The notes below the pieces were generated by a model, which ran no database searches, was not told where the DNA came from, and saw nothing but the letters and a program-made list of their open reading frames with translations. From a virus, in IMG/VR virus record IMGVR_UViG_3300023184_000082, positions 1 through 64,000 of that record: DNA of 64,000 nucleotides. One strand, 5' to 3'. Position numbers and translations under genes: made by a program. Each line of letters starts with the position of its first letter. Within the stretch, counting starts at the first letter, position 1. Below are positions 47,898 through 56,115 of the stretch, piece after piece.

Positions 47898-47950
47898 AAT
47901 ATTGCCGGGAACGGGGAACCATTCTGGGTTGCCAGGTTCCCGGCAATATT
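47898..47950 (+). terminator. Hairpin with 15-bp perfect stem after the capsid gene
   Basis: AATATTGCCGGGAAC (47898-47912) pairs perfectly with GTTCCCGGCAATATT (47936-47950). The 23-nt loop can fold further (AACC/GGTT). It is followed by CTTTATATCTATT, a weak U-rich tail. It is most simply an intrinsic terminator or attenuator that keeps capsid mRNA more abundant than downstream mRNA. Because a promoter-like element lies just upstream, it could instead be a stabilising 5' leader hairpin. Confidence 0.65.
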
Positions 47951-47978
47951 CTTTATATCTATTAAAAGAGGTGCGAAT

Positions 47979-48413
47979 ATGCCACGAATGAATGCCCAAG
48001 AAAAAGCAGAAGAGATGAAAGCGCGATTGGAAACTGTGCAGCGTGAGCAGCAAGCGATTGCACTGGCCGCTATCGAGGCGGTTGAAAAAGGTGCTGATCC
48101 CGAATTGGCCGTAAAACTTGCCGAAGCAGCCGCGAATGAGATCCCTAGCGTATCCCATTATCGAAATATTGATACCAATCGCCTCGGGTCACAAGCTCCA
48201 CAAGCGCCTCAACCTGTCGAAACAGTCGCCCCATTCACTGAAGGAATCCGCATTGTCCGACGCGATAGGCAAGGCGGAGTCTATCGTCTCACGTACGAGG
48301 ATGCACGAGTAGCGGTTGCATTTGACGAGAACGGGTTTGGTGTTGCCCCTGAAGGAGTGGCCATTCTTCTCTGTCGCTCAGGACAGTGCAGAATTGCACC
48401 GGATCAAGCATAA
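47979..48413 (+). CDS. Hypothetical head-region protein, 144 aa
   Basis: The ATG follows AGAGG. Residues 1-55 are a long helix (AQEKAEEMKARLETVQREQQ, then AAIEAVEKGADPELAVKLAE). A Pro/Ala linker leads to a beta-rich C-terminal domain (GGVYRLTYEDARVAVAFDEN). It ends at a TAATG overlap with the next gene. Position after the capsid gene suggests a head-completion or decoration role; no family recognised. Confidence 0.7.
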   Translation: MPRMNAQEKAEEMKARLETVQREQQAIALAAIEAVEKGADPELAVKLAEAAANEIPSVSHYRNIDTNRLGSQAPQAPQPVETVAPFTEGIRIVRRDRQGGVYRLTYEDARVAVAFDENGFGVAPEGVAILLCRSGQCRIAPDQA

Positions 48414-49078
48414 TGCCATACCCGACATTCTCTCCCAATGCATCTACCGTAAACATCCTGAATGATGTCAGCAGCAACAGTCTCGTTGTTCATGATATCA
48501 ATGAGGCGCAGAGACAGTATTTGATTTCTCGCGCCCCGTTTATCGTTCGTGATATTCTCCTTGCTAAAGACTATCCCCTGCGATTTGAGCTGCCCGGACG
48601 AACCTCGTTTGTTGTTGAGAAGCCTTATCGAAATCCTGCGTTGACAACAACCCTGACTGCGTCGATCTCCAACTATGGTGGCATTACCTTGTCTCCCACA
48701 ACACTGGAGGCCGGATCAGCCACAGCTCCTACCGTGAATGGGTATTCGACAACGTATCCGTATCGGTTTTTTTCAGCAGCACTGTCCGCGGGATTCGGCA
48801 GTGGTTTTACGATAAACTTGACTGCAATACCCGGCAATAGCGGCTCTTCGCTCAATGACTTCACTCTTGCGATTGGAGCAGCAGGAACTGGATGGGCTGT
48901 TGGAGATTTGATTGTTATCGGAGACCCATATTTCAACGGTGGGGTGTTGCGAGTTGCCGCTATTGCAACGGGTGTTGATACATTCATTGTCGTGAAGCCG
49001 GGAAAGGGCTATGCAGCAGGAGCGGCGCAAATTGGCGTACATGCCACGTATATCAGCCTGTCTGCGATGAGGGTATAA
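48413..49078 (+). CDS. Probable head-tail connector or structural protein, 221 aa
   Basis: The start codon overlaps the upstream stop by one base (TAATG), indicating coupled translation; a longer start is less likely. The N-terminal 80 residues (ASTVNILNDVSSNSLVV; RAPFIVRDILLAKDYP) form a mixed fold. The rest is a Gly/Thr/Ser-rich beta segment (GAAGTGWAVGDLIVIGDPYF, GKGYAAGAAQIGV). That GTGW-VGD pattern recurs in the insert of the sheath protein downstream, so the two may share a beta module. Structural role inferred from position. Confidence 0.65.
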   Translation: MPYPTFSPNASTVNILNDVSSNSLVVHDINEAQRQYLISRAPFIVRDILLAKDYPLRFELPGRTSFVVEKPYRNPALTTTLTASISNYGGITLSPTTLEAGSATAPTVNGYSTTYPYRFFSAALSAGFGSGFTINLTAIPGNSGSSLNDFTLAIGAAGTGWAVGDLIVIGDPYFNGGVLRVAAIATGVDTFIVVKPGKGYAAGAAQIGVHATYISLSAMRV

Positions 49079-49079
49079 G

Positions 49080-49742
49080 ATGTCCCTGCCCGAATTTGTA
49101 TTCCACTCCCGCGTAGTGGATTTCTACGAAAGGATACGGGCAGGCAAGAACCTGCAAAAGCTCGATGAGATATTTTTTTATCTCGATGAGAAGAGCCTGT
49201 CCATGACCAAGAAGTGGATCATGGACGAGCGGTTCCCGTGGACCATCGGCAAGGGGTGGTCTCTCCTCTCCCAAACCCCTCCGTTGGTTGCCATGACCAT
49301 GGACACGGATAATGATCGTCCCGGCGGACAGTTCCTCGGAGACGTGGCTGGGGAGCCATCCATTTCGTACGAGCCTGATGGCGTGACTCCGCAGTTCTAC
49401 TTTGAGACCAGTGGACGATTGAAGACGGCGACGTACAGGTTTTTCCTTGTCGCGCCAAATCCCGACATGATCTCTGTCATGTATGCCATGGTCCTTCGCG
49501 CATTGATGGAAGGTGAGCAGCCTCCCATTGACGAAACGCATATCATTCCCTATGAGCAGTATGGCATCGGGGAGTTGCACTATAGTGGATCGGACATCAG
49601 CCCGAATCAGAGTTTCCTGCCAAATGTGATGTTTGCGCGAAATTTGACCGTGAATTGCACCTATCTCTCCACATGGAGAGGGAGGTCTTTTGGGAAAAAC
49701 GGCTTTGTATCAAGCATAGATATAGAACAAAAAATACCGTAG
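49080..49742 (+). CDS. Probable tail completion/terminator-region protein, 220 aa
   Basis: GAGGG lies six bases before the ATG, just after the upstream stop. The N-terminus is helical (RVVDFYERIRAGKNLQKLDE). A beta-rich domain follows (GVTPQFYFETSGRLKTATYRFFLVAPN). It ends with NCTYLSTWRGRSFGKNGF. Its place just upstream of the sheath is where tail completion and terminator proteins lie in contractile-tail phages, but the sequence gives no firm family match. Confidence 0.65.
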   Translation: MSLPEFVFHSRVVDFYERIRAGKNLQKLDEIFFYLDEKSLSMTKKWIMDERFPWTIGKGWSLLSQTPPLVAMTMDTDNDRPGGQFLGDVAGEPSISYEPDGVTPQFYFETSGRLKTATYRFFLVAPNPDMISVMYAMVLRALMEGEQPPIDETHIIPYEQYGIGELHYSGSDISPNQSFLPNVMFARNLTVNCTYLSTWRGRSFGKNGFVSSIDIEQKIP

Positions 49743-49762
49743 GATACATATGAGGTTGAAAA

Positions 49763-50083
49763 ATGGCCAGAACAAATAGATCTTCACCCAACGTTTCCGA
49801 AATTCCGGAAACTACCCCAAGCGATGCTCCTCTTCCTGAAGAAGTGATTGAGGATGCTTCACCCCCACCAGCACCGTTGCCGGAACAACCACACATGGAG
49901 TGGGAAGTTCCGGGCGAAATGGAGGATCTCACCAGCCTTGAGACATGGGGCAAGGATTGCAAGGCAATCAGCCCGGAACTCATTGGTGGATTCACCCATC
50001 ATGCCCGAGCGATTAACCTGCGGTATGACACCCCTTCCGGGTGGAAAGCCAAGGCAATTGCATGGTCAAGAAAGCCCGTATAA
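49763..50083 (+). CDS. Small Pro-rich protein before the sheath, 106 aa
   Basis: The ATG follows GAGG with a seven-base spacer. The first 55 residues are Pro/Glu-rich and disordered (ETTPSDAPLPEEVIEDASPP). The last 50 residues are a small folded segment (LETWGKDCKAISPELIGGF, later GWKAKAIAWSRKPV). No family recognised. It is co-transcribed with the connector and sheath genes. Confidence 0.65.
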   Translation: MARTNRSSPNVSEIPETTPSDAPLPEEVIEDASPPPAPLPEQPHMEWEVPGEMEDLTSLETWGKDCKAISPELIGGFTHHARAINLRYDTPSGWKAKAIAWSRKPV

Positions 50084-50122
50084 TAAAAAATATTGAGTAC
50101 TGAGTGATGATAGGAGGAAACA

Positions 50123-53100
50123 ATGTCTGTTGCTTTTAATGGTGTGGTGCTCGTTGCTCCAGGAGTCGCTTCGTATATTGACGATTCAGCCTCCAGTAGT
50201 TCCCCAACGACGACTGCAAATGCTATTGCGATCTTGGGAGAGTCCGAGCGTGGAGAGACTGGGCAGCCAGTAGTCTTCACGGACTCGTCTGCCGTTCGCG
50301 CGTATTATGGCACAAGCAGTGTCGATTTGCCGCTAATCTATGGCATCACAAGAGCCATGAATGCCGGTGCTTCCCGTGTGTATGGGCTGCGCGTTGGCAA
50401 TGCGACGAAGGCTTCGGTGTCCATCAAGTCCGGAAACCAGAATCTCATCAACATCCTGACGAAGGAGTGGGGGAACACTGGGAACGCATGGAATCTTGAA
50501 ATTACCACCAATGCGTCCGATCCCCTTGCAAAGGATATCAAGCTGACTTTGCACGATGGAAGAGTGTACAGGCAGACGAAGATCGGCAAGAATGTCGCGC
50601 AGATTGAATATTTCTCTCCAGTGTATTCCTTGGGCACAGGAACCATCTCGCCCAATGGTAGTATTAGTAACTCTTACGTATTGAGTGTGGCGGCGACACA
50701 GGGTGTTGAGGTGGGTTCAGTATTGTCTGCAACGGGAGCCGGTAGCGACAATGGGAGTTTCGGCTCGGGGAAATGTGTCGTTACGGCTGTGAACCCGCCC
50801 ACATGGCTCAGCGGTGCCTTTGTTCCAGGAACAATCACTTTCACAAGCACAGTAACAACGAATCCTGGCGCACCGCGCGGGGCTGTGTCAGGGATCATGG
50901 CGCAGAAGACCACAGCGAAGGATGCATCGGGCGGATACACGTTCCAGCCAGCTGTCGAGATTGCCGTGTTGAATGGGGTTGCCAACCTGAGGCTTTACAC
51001 ACCTGGAGAACCTACACCAGTAGCCATTCCGCTGCAACCCTACGACACATTGGCGAAGTTGACCGCTCGCGTCAATCAGTATTTCGTGGTCTCAAAGGCC
51101 GGTCAGGCAGCAATTCCACAGGTTGTCGGTTCCGCGTATGGATCTCCATTGAGTGCCAACCTTCAACGATTAGGAGTGACAGAGGATTCCGGATCAGTGG
51201 TATTTGGAATTACTGACAGTGGGGGTGGGAATCGCTCTTCCGTCAGCGTTCCCTATACAAAGACGATGCTGCTTTCAGAATTCCGCAATGCAATGCAGGA
51301 CAGCTTGAGAGCAGTGAATAACAATGGGCTCGTTGGTCCAGATAGTCTTGTTAGCGCAACGGTCGACTATCTGCAGAGGGCAGGCACTGCCAGCGGGAAG
51401 TCTGGCCCGTCAAACGTCACCACTCCGGGCACGGCAATTATCACCACGGCTTCTGACGGTGCAATCACTGGCGCATCTGTGAGTAGTACAGGATGGGAGA
51501 CAGATGACCTTGCAACGCTTACTCAGGGCACAAGTACTGCAACCATCAAGTACAGCGGAACAGCTTGGTCGGTCATTTCGGGCGGTACCGGGTTCAAGAG
51601 GGGAACGCCGGTTAATTTTACCGGAAGTGTTTCGGGCGGCACATTGTCCTCTCCCGTTGTTACAGTCGGAGGAGGAGGATCGAATCATAGAGTCGGCGAT
51701 GTCCTGTCAACAACAACAGGAACAAATCCTGCTACCGTAACCGTTGCTTCAGTGAAGGTTCTCGAAAAGACAAGTCTTACCGGCACTACAATTGACAAAG
51801 AATCTAATGGCGCCACGCCACCAACATACACGTATACGTTCACGGGCGGCACCTTGGCTCCAGCCGATCTTGCCAACGTGGCGACGGGCGATTCTGTTAG
51901 CGTTAGTATTGGCGGAACTTCCCTCGTGAACGCAGTGGTATTCAGCGTAACAGGGCCCACCGCGGATCCTCCTGCTACGTTCTCACTCAGGTCGTCGACC
52001 AGCGCCACCACTCTTACAGCATCAACCATCACAATCACATCAACCAGAACGAGCGTTCTCGGTGCAGCTGCCACATTGAATATGACCGCTCAAGGCACCG
52101 GACTGACGGGAACCTCTTTCGCGACGGTTGATTATTCCTCTATCCCATTGGTACCGGTCAAGCCAGTCCTGAAGATTTCTACCGGTTCTGCAGCCAAGTT
52201 TTATAGTCTGGCAGCCGATGCAAACAGCACCATTCTTAACGCAATTGGACTCGCCGGTCAATCAAGTCTTAGTTTGTCCTCGATTACCGGAGTATCCTTT
52301 GATACGCCGCTGATTACCTTCCGGGCCATGATTCCTGCGGTAAGTTCGTATGGGTGGAAGTTCGGCATCGCTCCGGGCATGGCTGACGGCACACTTTCGA
52401 GTTCCAAGCTTGACATGTGTCCGAAGACTAATGTCTACACGACGGCTGCCATGCAAGAAGATCCCAATCTCGGCAAGACCTACTTCTCGGCAAATACCAA
52501 CGCGCTCGTCGATGCCCTCAATGGGAGCATCTTTGGCGCCTTGATTGAGGCAACCAAGGTCTATAGCTCGTCGCGAATTGACAATGGAGTCTATGCTTTT
52601 GGCGGCGCAATTGAAACTCCTGTTGAGCCTTCCCATTGGGACGAGGCGTTGGCAAAGTTGCAGCAGCTTGAGGATCTGGAAATCATTGTCCCCATGACAC
52701 CAAATGCCTCCATCCAGAGTGCAACACTTGCCCATTGCCTGAGCATGTCGGGTCCACTTGGGAAGCGTGAAAGATTTGCAGTGTTTGGTGGGGGATTGGG
52801 GCAGAGTACTGCTGATGTCAGCACCCTCGCTTCCCAGTTCAATGACAAGCGAGCAGTGCTGGTGTGGCCGGGAGTCAAGGATTATGACGAATCCGGAAAC
52901 GTCATCACATGGGCTCCGTATTTTGCGGCAGCCACCATTGCAGGACAGCTTGCTGCACAGGCAGACATCGCCGAGCCACTCACCAACAAGAGCGTGAGTG
53001 TCCGTGGATTGGAGACCATTCCGAGACTCAATGACATCGACGCGCTGATCAACGCTGGAGTACTGGTTATCCGGTACGATTCCAATCGCGGATACAGTGT

Positions 53101-53437
53101 TGCGCAGTCCTTGACGACATGGAGTGGAGATACCCGCTATGTTCGACGTGAAATCTCGACCATGCGCAGTGCGGATACGGTGATGCGAAGGGTTCGCGCT
53201 TCAATTGCAAACATCGTTGGATCGAAGCTTACTCCAGATCTTCTCAACACGATCAGGGCCAGAATCACTACCCAGCTCCAGCTTGCCGAGAACGGCCAGA
53301 TCATCGTTGGTAGTGGACAGTTCCCTGCATTCAAGGACATTCTCGTCCGTGCCGTTGGGGATGCGATCTATGCGGAATTCTCAATCAGTCCTGCAATTCC
53401 AGCCAATTATCTCCTGATCACTGCGCATATCATGTAA
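50123..53437 (+). CDS. Contractile tail sheath protein with large beta-rich insert, 1104 aa
   Basis: Forms the sheath that contracts to drive the tube through the envelope. AGGAGG precedes the ATG. Sheath hallmarks are at both ends. Residues 1-170 have the N-terminal pattern (GVVLVAPGVASYI, then AIAILGESERGETGQPV, SSAVRAYYG, RAMNAGASRVYGLRV). Residues 840-1104 have the conserved C-terminal domain (AAATIAGQLAAQADIAEP, INAGVLVIRYDSNRGY, ISTMRSADTVMRRVR, QFPAFKDILVRAVGDAIY). Typical sheaths are 400-700 aa; here about residues 175-720 are an insert of Gly/Thr/Ser-rich beta repeats, probably displayed on the tail surface. Two tube genes follow. Confidence 0.93.
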   Translation: MSVAFNGVVLVAPGVASYIDDSASSSSPTTTANAIAILGESERGETGQPVVFTDSSAVRAYYGTSSVDLPLIYGITRAMNAGASRVYGLRVGNATKASVSIKSGNQNLINILTKEWGNTGNAWNLEITTNASDPLAKDIKLTLHDGRVYRQTKIGKNVAQIEYFSPVYSLGTGTISPNGSISNSYVLSVAATQGVEVGSVLSATGAGSDNGSFGSGKCVVTAVNPPTWLSGAFVPGTITFTSTVTTNPGAPRGAVSGIMAQKTTAKDASGGYTFQPAVEIAVLNGVANLRLYTPGEPTPVAIPLQPYDTLAKLTARVNQYFVVSKAGQAAIPQVVGSAYGSPLSANLQRLGVTEDSGSVVFGITDSGGGNRSSVSVPYTKTMLLSEFRNAMQDSLRAVNNNGLVGPDSLVSATVDYLQRAGTASGKSGPSNVTTPGTAIITTASDGAITGASVSSTGWETDDLATLTQGTSTATIKYSGTAWSVISGGTGFKRGTPVNFTGSVSGGTLSSPVVTVGGGGSNHRVGDVLSTTTGTNPATVTVASVKVLEKTSLTGTTIDKESNGATPPTYTYTFTGGTLAPADLANVATGDSVSVSIGGTSLVNAVVFSVTGPTADPPATFSLRSSTSATTLTASTITITSTRTSVLGAAATLNMTAQGTGLTGTSFATVDYSSIPLVPVKPVLKISTGSAAKFYSLAADANSTILNAIGLAGQSSLSLSSITGVSFDTPLITFRAMIPAVSSYGWKFGIAPGMADGTLSSSKLDMCPKTNVYTTAAMQEDPNLGKTYFSANTNALVDALNGSIFGALIEATKVYSSSRIDNGVYAFGGAIETPVEPSHWDEALAKLQQLEDLEIIVPMTPNASIQSATLAHCLSMSGPLGKRERFAVFGGGLGQSTADVSTLASQFNDKRAVLVWPGVKDYDESGNVITWAPYFAAATIAGQLAAQADIAEPLTNKSVSVRGLETIPRLNDIDALINAGVLVIRYDSNRGYSVAQSLTTWSGDTRYVRREISTMRSADTVMRRVRASIANIVGSKLTPDLLNTIRARITTQLQLAENGQIIVGSGQFPAFKDILVRAVGDAIYAEFSISPAIPANYLLITAHIM

Positions 53438-53447
53438 AGGATCTGTA

Positions 53448-54119
53448 ATGAGTGCAAAGCTCTGGAAAACTGGTGTACGGACAGGGGGAAAAGTCCTGCT
53501 TCGTCTAGATAACAAGGTGATTGCCTTTGCGCAGTCAGCAAGATTTCGAGATGACTATGGCCTTGAACCTGTCCAGATCATCGGTCAACTGCAAGCAATT
53601 GAATATGTCCCCACACACGCAAGACATGAGATCACGATTACCATGCTGGTGGTTCGCAACACCAGCTTGGTAGCGATGGGGCTGGAGCCCGGATCGGCAG
53701 GCAGCTTCGGGTTGCTGGAATCAGCGACGGATCAAGTCGGATCCGGAGTGGTGCCAGCCTCGCCAGCACGTCAAGGCACTGATGGCGTTGCCGGTTCCGG
53801 TCAGGGAACGTGGGATCAGAGCATCAATAATCCAGATATCCCTGCATATGGATCGATGACTTGGTATCGCGTTCTTCACCAGAAGGTGTTTGACATTGAA
53901 GTGGTAGATATGGAATTTCTTGAGCCAGAAGATGCCGCTCCTGTAGATCCAAACAAAATATTCACAGGAAATGTGCTGCTGAAATATCTCAATTGTTTCT
54001 TCGCTGGTGGAGAAGTATCGGTGGAATCCAACCGCGTCCTGATGCATAGCGCAACATTCTACGCGCAGGATAAGGATGGTAACTACGGGTTGCATTCACG
54101 GCCATCACCGCGTACGTAA
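53448..54119 (+). CDS. Tail tube protein, paralogue 1, 223 aa
   Basis: Located directly after the sheath, ten bases from its stop, with an AAAGGA site. Its closest relative is the next gene: both begin with TGVRTGGKVLL and share RFRDDYGLEPV, IGLQ-type strands, TSLxAMGLEPGSAGSFGL and a C-terminal YLNCFFAGGExSV segment. The beta-rich composition, size and position fit the inner tube of a contractile tail. A variable loop of about 40 residues near the middle (QVGSGVVPASPARQGTD) differs from the paralogue. Confidence 0.82.
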   Translation: MSAKLWKTGVRTGGKVLLRLDNKVIAFAQSARFRDDYGLEPVQIIGQLQAIEYVPTHARHEITITMLVVRNTSLVAMGLEPGSAGSFGLLESATDQVGSGVVPASPARQGTDGVAGSGQGTWDQSINNPDIPAYGSMTWYRVLHQKVFDIEVVDMEFLEPEDAAPVDPNKIFTGNVLLKYLNCFFAGGEVSVESNRVLMHSATFYAQDKDGNYGLHSRPSPRT

Positions 54120-54153
54120 TAATACGTGTCAATTTAGGAAAAGGAGAACTATC

Positions 54154-54825
54154 ATGGCAAAGATTTGGGACACAGGGGTACGGACAGGAGGTAAAGTCCT
54201 CCTCAAGATGGACAACAAGGTGATTGGTTTTGCACAGTCCGCAAGATTCCGTGATGATTACGGACTTGAGCCGGTGCATATCGTCGGACAGCTGCAGACC
54301 ATTGAGTATGTACCAATGCATGCTCGACACGAAATCCAGATGTCAGTCCTCGTTGTTCGCAATACCAGCTTGGCGGCGATGGGACTGGAGCCGGGTTCGG
54401 CTGGAAGTTTTGGATTGATCCCAACGACTGATGCCGCGCAATTGGGCGGCGGAGGATCCATCGTTGGGGCAAATCCTTCCAAAAAAGGAACTGACAACTC
54501 TTGGAATAAGATACTCGCAAATGCGGATATCACTTCTACTTCAGATGGTGCTGCTCCATACCGTGTGCTGGCGCAAAAGGTTTTCAACATTGAAGTAGTT
54601 GATGCCCAGTACACTGCGGAACAAGCCGCATTGGACAACTTTGATGGGAGTATCATTTGCCGGTATCTGAATTGCTTCTTCGCTGGTGGAGACCTTTCGG
54701 TTGATGCCAACCGTGTCCTTATGCACAATGTCACATTCTATGCACAAGACAAGGACGGAAGATTCGGACTCAATGGGAACAATAAGATTGCCGCCACTGG
54801 AGGAAATATTCCAAGCAATCAATAA
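54154..54825 (+). CDS. Tail tube protein, paralogue 2, 223 aa
   Basis: The ATG at 54154 (MAKIWDTGVRTGG) has an AAGGAGA site; the frame is open further upstream but those codons have no signal and overlap the first paralogue. It is the same length as paralogue 1 and similar throughout, with differences concentrated in a central loop (AAQLGGGGSIVGANPSKKG) and in the region before the last strands. It ends the high-expression sheath/tube unit: a strong intrinsic terminator begins 20 bp after the stop codon. Confidence 0.82.
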   Translation: MAKIWDTGVRTGGKVLLKMDNKVIGFAQSARFRDDYGLEPVHIVGQLQTIEYVPMHARHEIQMSVLVVRNTSLAAMGLEPGSAGSFGLIPTTDAAQLGGGGSIVGANPSKKGTDNSWNKILANADITSTSDGAAPYRVLAQKVFNIEVVDAQYTAEQAALDNFDGSIICRYLNCFFAGGDLSVDANRVLMHNVTFYAQDKDGRFGLNGNNKIAATGGNIPSNQ

Positions 54826-54844
54826 TCTCTTTCATGCGCATTTT

Positions 54845-54892
54845 GTATACCACGGTTTTCGACTGACAAAGAAAACTGTGGTATACTTTTTT
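54845..54892 (+). terminator. Strong intrinsic terminator after the tube genes
   Basis: GTATACCACGGTTTTC (54845-54860) pairs with GAAAACTGTGGTATAC (54871-54886), a 16-bp stem with one G-U pair and a 10-nt loop. It is followed by TTTTTT (54887-54892), a textbook intrinsic terminator. The next gene starts only 22 bp later with no room for a promoter, so the tail chaperone, tape measure and hub must be reached by read-through or antitermination. This would keep sheath and tube mRNA in excess. Confidence 0.88.
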
Positions 54893-54914
54893 CAAACACC
54901 TAAAGGGAGATCCC

Positions 54915-55352
54915 ATGAATAACGAAGAATCACCGCTCACACCAGACCCGGTGGCGACAATCGCCCAGATTGCAGCGAAGGCAACCGAACCGGCGCGACC
55001 CCTCTTTGGCGTGGATACCAAGACGTATGACCCCAACAAGCCGCATGAAATCAACGGGTCCGCTGGAACAATCGGCGTGGTGCGCGGACACATGAACTTG
55101 CAGCGATTGGCCGGGAAAGCCGTAGCCGTTGCCCTGCAGGGTCTCACGGTAGACAATCGCACGTATGAGATGACGTACATGAGCATCATGCTGCAGTTTG
55201 TCACGCAATCGCCAGGGTATTTGCCTTCCTATGCCAATGGGAACATTGACAAGTTCATTGAGAATATCTATGAGTTTGAAGATCTTGCGTATTACTTCAA
55301 CGAATGGGAGTCCTGGCGAAACTCGTTTCGTGTATCCGGACCCTCAAACTGA
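54915..55352 (+). CDS. Tail assembly chaperone, first frame, 145 aa
   Basis: It lies between tube and tape measure, where tailed phages place the two-frame tail assembly chaperone (lambda G/GT type). GGGAG precedes the ATG. The protein is mainly helical after an acidic/Pro N-terminus (PDPVATIAQIAAKATEP). It contains MSIMLQFVTQSPG and ends EWESWRNSFRVSGPSN. Its last codons include CCC followed by T at 55341-55344, where a +1 slip would move ribosomes into the overlapping frame. It should bind the tape measure during tail assembly and be absent from the virion. Confidence 0.75.
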   Translation: MNNEESPLTPDPVATIAQIAAKATEPARPLFGVDTKTYDPNKPHEINGSAGTIGVVRGHMNLQRLAGKAVAVALQGLTVDNRTYEMTYMSIMLQFVTQSPGYLPSYANGNIDKFIENIYEFEDLAYYFNEWESWRNSFRVSGPSN

Positions 55353-56022
55353 CAGGAAAATTCGGCGTGACGCTCTCAGTGGCGTCTATGAGTCCGACAT
55401 GCTGGAGTGGTACAGGCAGCAATATAATCTCCCATTGGATGATGAAAAGTTCCTGCGCGTAACGCCAGAGGCTGCATCACTCGATTATTATCGGCGCCAA
55501 TTTTATTGGGAAGTACAATACGGTGTGCGCAAATGGGGATCGTTCGATCCGAAGTTGCAGATGCCTCCGTTGCCCATGCTCAAACCCTTTGGCGGGATCC
55601 TTCCGGTTCCCAATGGGTATGGCTATACGGATGATGACACGATTGATAATTCCCAGCTTCAAAAACAAGCTGCCGAGCGTGAGCGATCTCGTCCTCCGTC
55701 CTATCGTTCGGAGCGCCCTTCCCCCGCGCCTTCGTCTTCACGTCCGGAGAGGGAGGAGCCTGAGAGGACGCGTCCGACTGGTCCTTCGGAATATCTGGAG
55801 GAATCACCAAATTTGCCACCGCATCTGAAACATGAGATTGTAAAAACCGGATCCAACATGGTGAAAACCGAGGATGCGGAATATGGAATGTCAGATGAAG
55901 AGTTCTGGAAATTCGTGGAGATTGTTGAAAAGATGGATGCAGCCATTGCCTTGGCTGCCAACAAGGGAGAGGAATGGGAAGTGGTTGAATCCCTTCGTCC
56001 TTCATCCAATAAAGATGAATAA
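55345..56022 (+). CDS. Tail assembly chaperone, frameshift extension
   Basis: This frame is +1 relative to the preceding gene and overlaps its end. It is open from about 55198, but the only upstream start is a TTG with no ribosome site, and the first internal ATG (55399) has none either. A +1 slip of tRNA-Pro from CCC to CCT at 55341-55344 would join 143 residues of the first frame to about 225 residues here, giving a 368-aa product. The extension has an alpha-helical part (ESDMLEWYRQQYNLPLDD, SLDYYRRQFYWEVQYGVRKW), then a Pro/Arg/Glu-rich linker and a helical C-terminus. If no frameshift occurs it would be a separate protein starting at 55399. Confidence 0.65.
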   Translation, partial: QTDRKIRRDALSGVYESDMLEWYRQQYNLPLDDEKFLRVTPEAASLDYYRRQFYWEVQYGVRKWGSFDPKLQMPPLPMLKPFGGILPVPNGYGYTDDDTIDNSQLQKQAAERERSRPPSYRSERPSPAPSSSRPEREEPERTRPTGPSEYLEESPNLPPHLKHEIVKTGSNMVKTEDAEYGMSDEEFWKFVEIVEKMDAAIALAANKGEEWEVVESLRPSSNKDE

Positions 56023-56115
56023 TCTTCTTTCTTTGCATACCCTTTCTTGAGCATTTATCAAAACAACAAAGATGTTATCATAAGAATAGAGAGTAATGCT
56101 GAGGAATAACGAACA

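Noticed and set aside
54076-54153. Longer N-terminus for the second tube gene
   Set aside because: It overlaps the first paralogue, and the AAGGAGA site plus alignment of the two paralogues fixes the start at 54154.
54881-54889. TGGTATACT as a further extended -10 promoter
   Set aside because: It is the right arm of the intrinsic terminator stem, so the match is explained by the hairpin.
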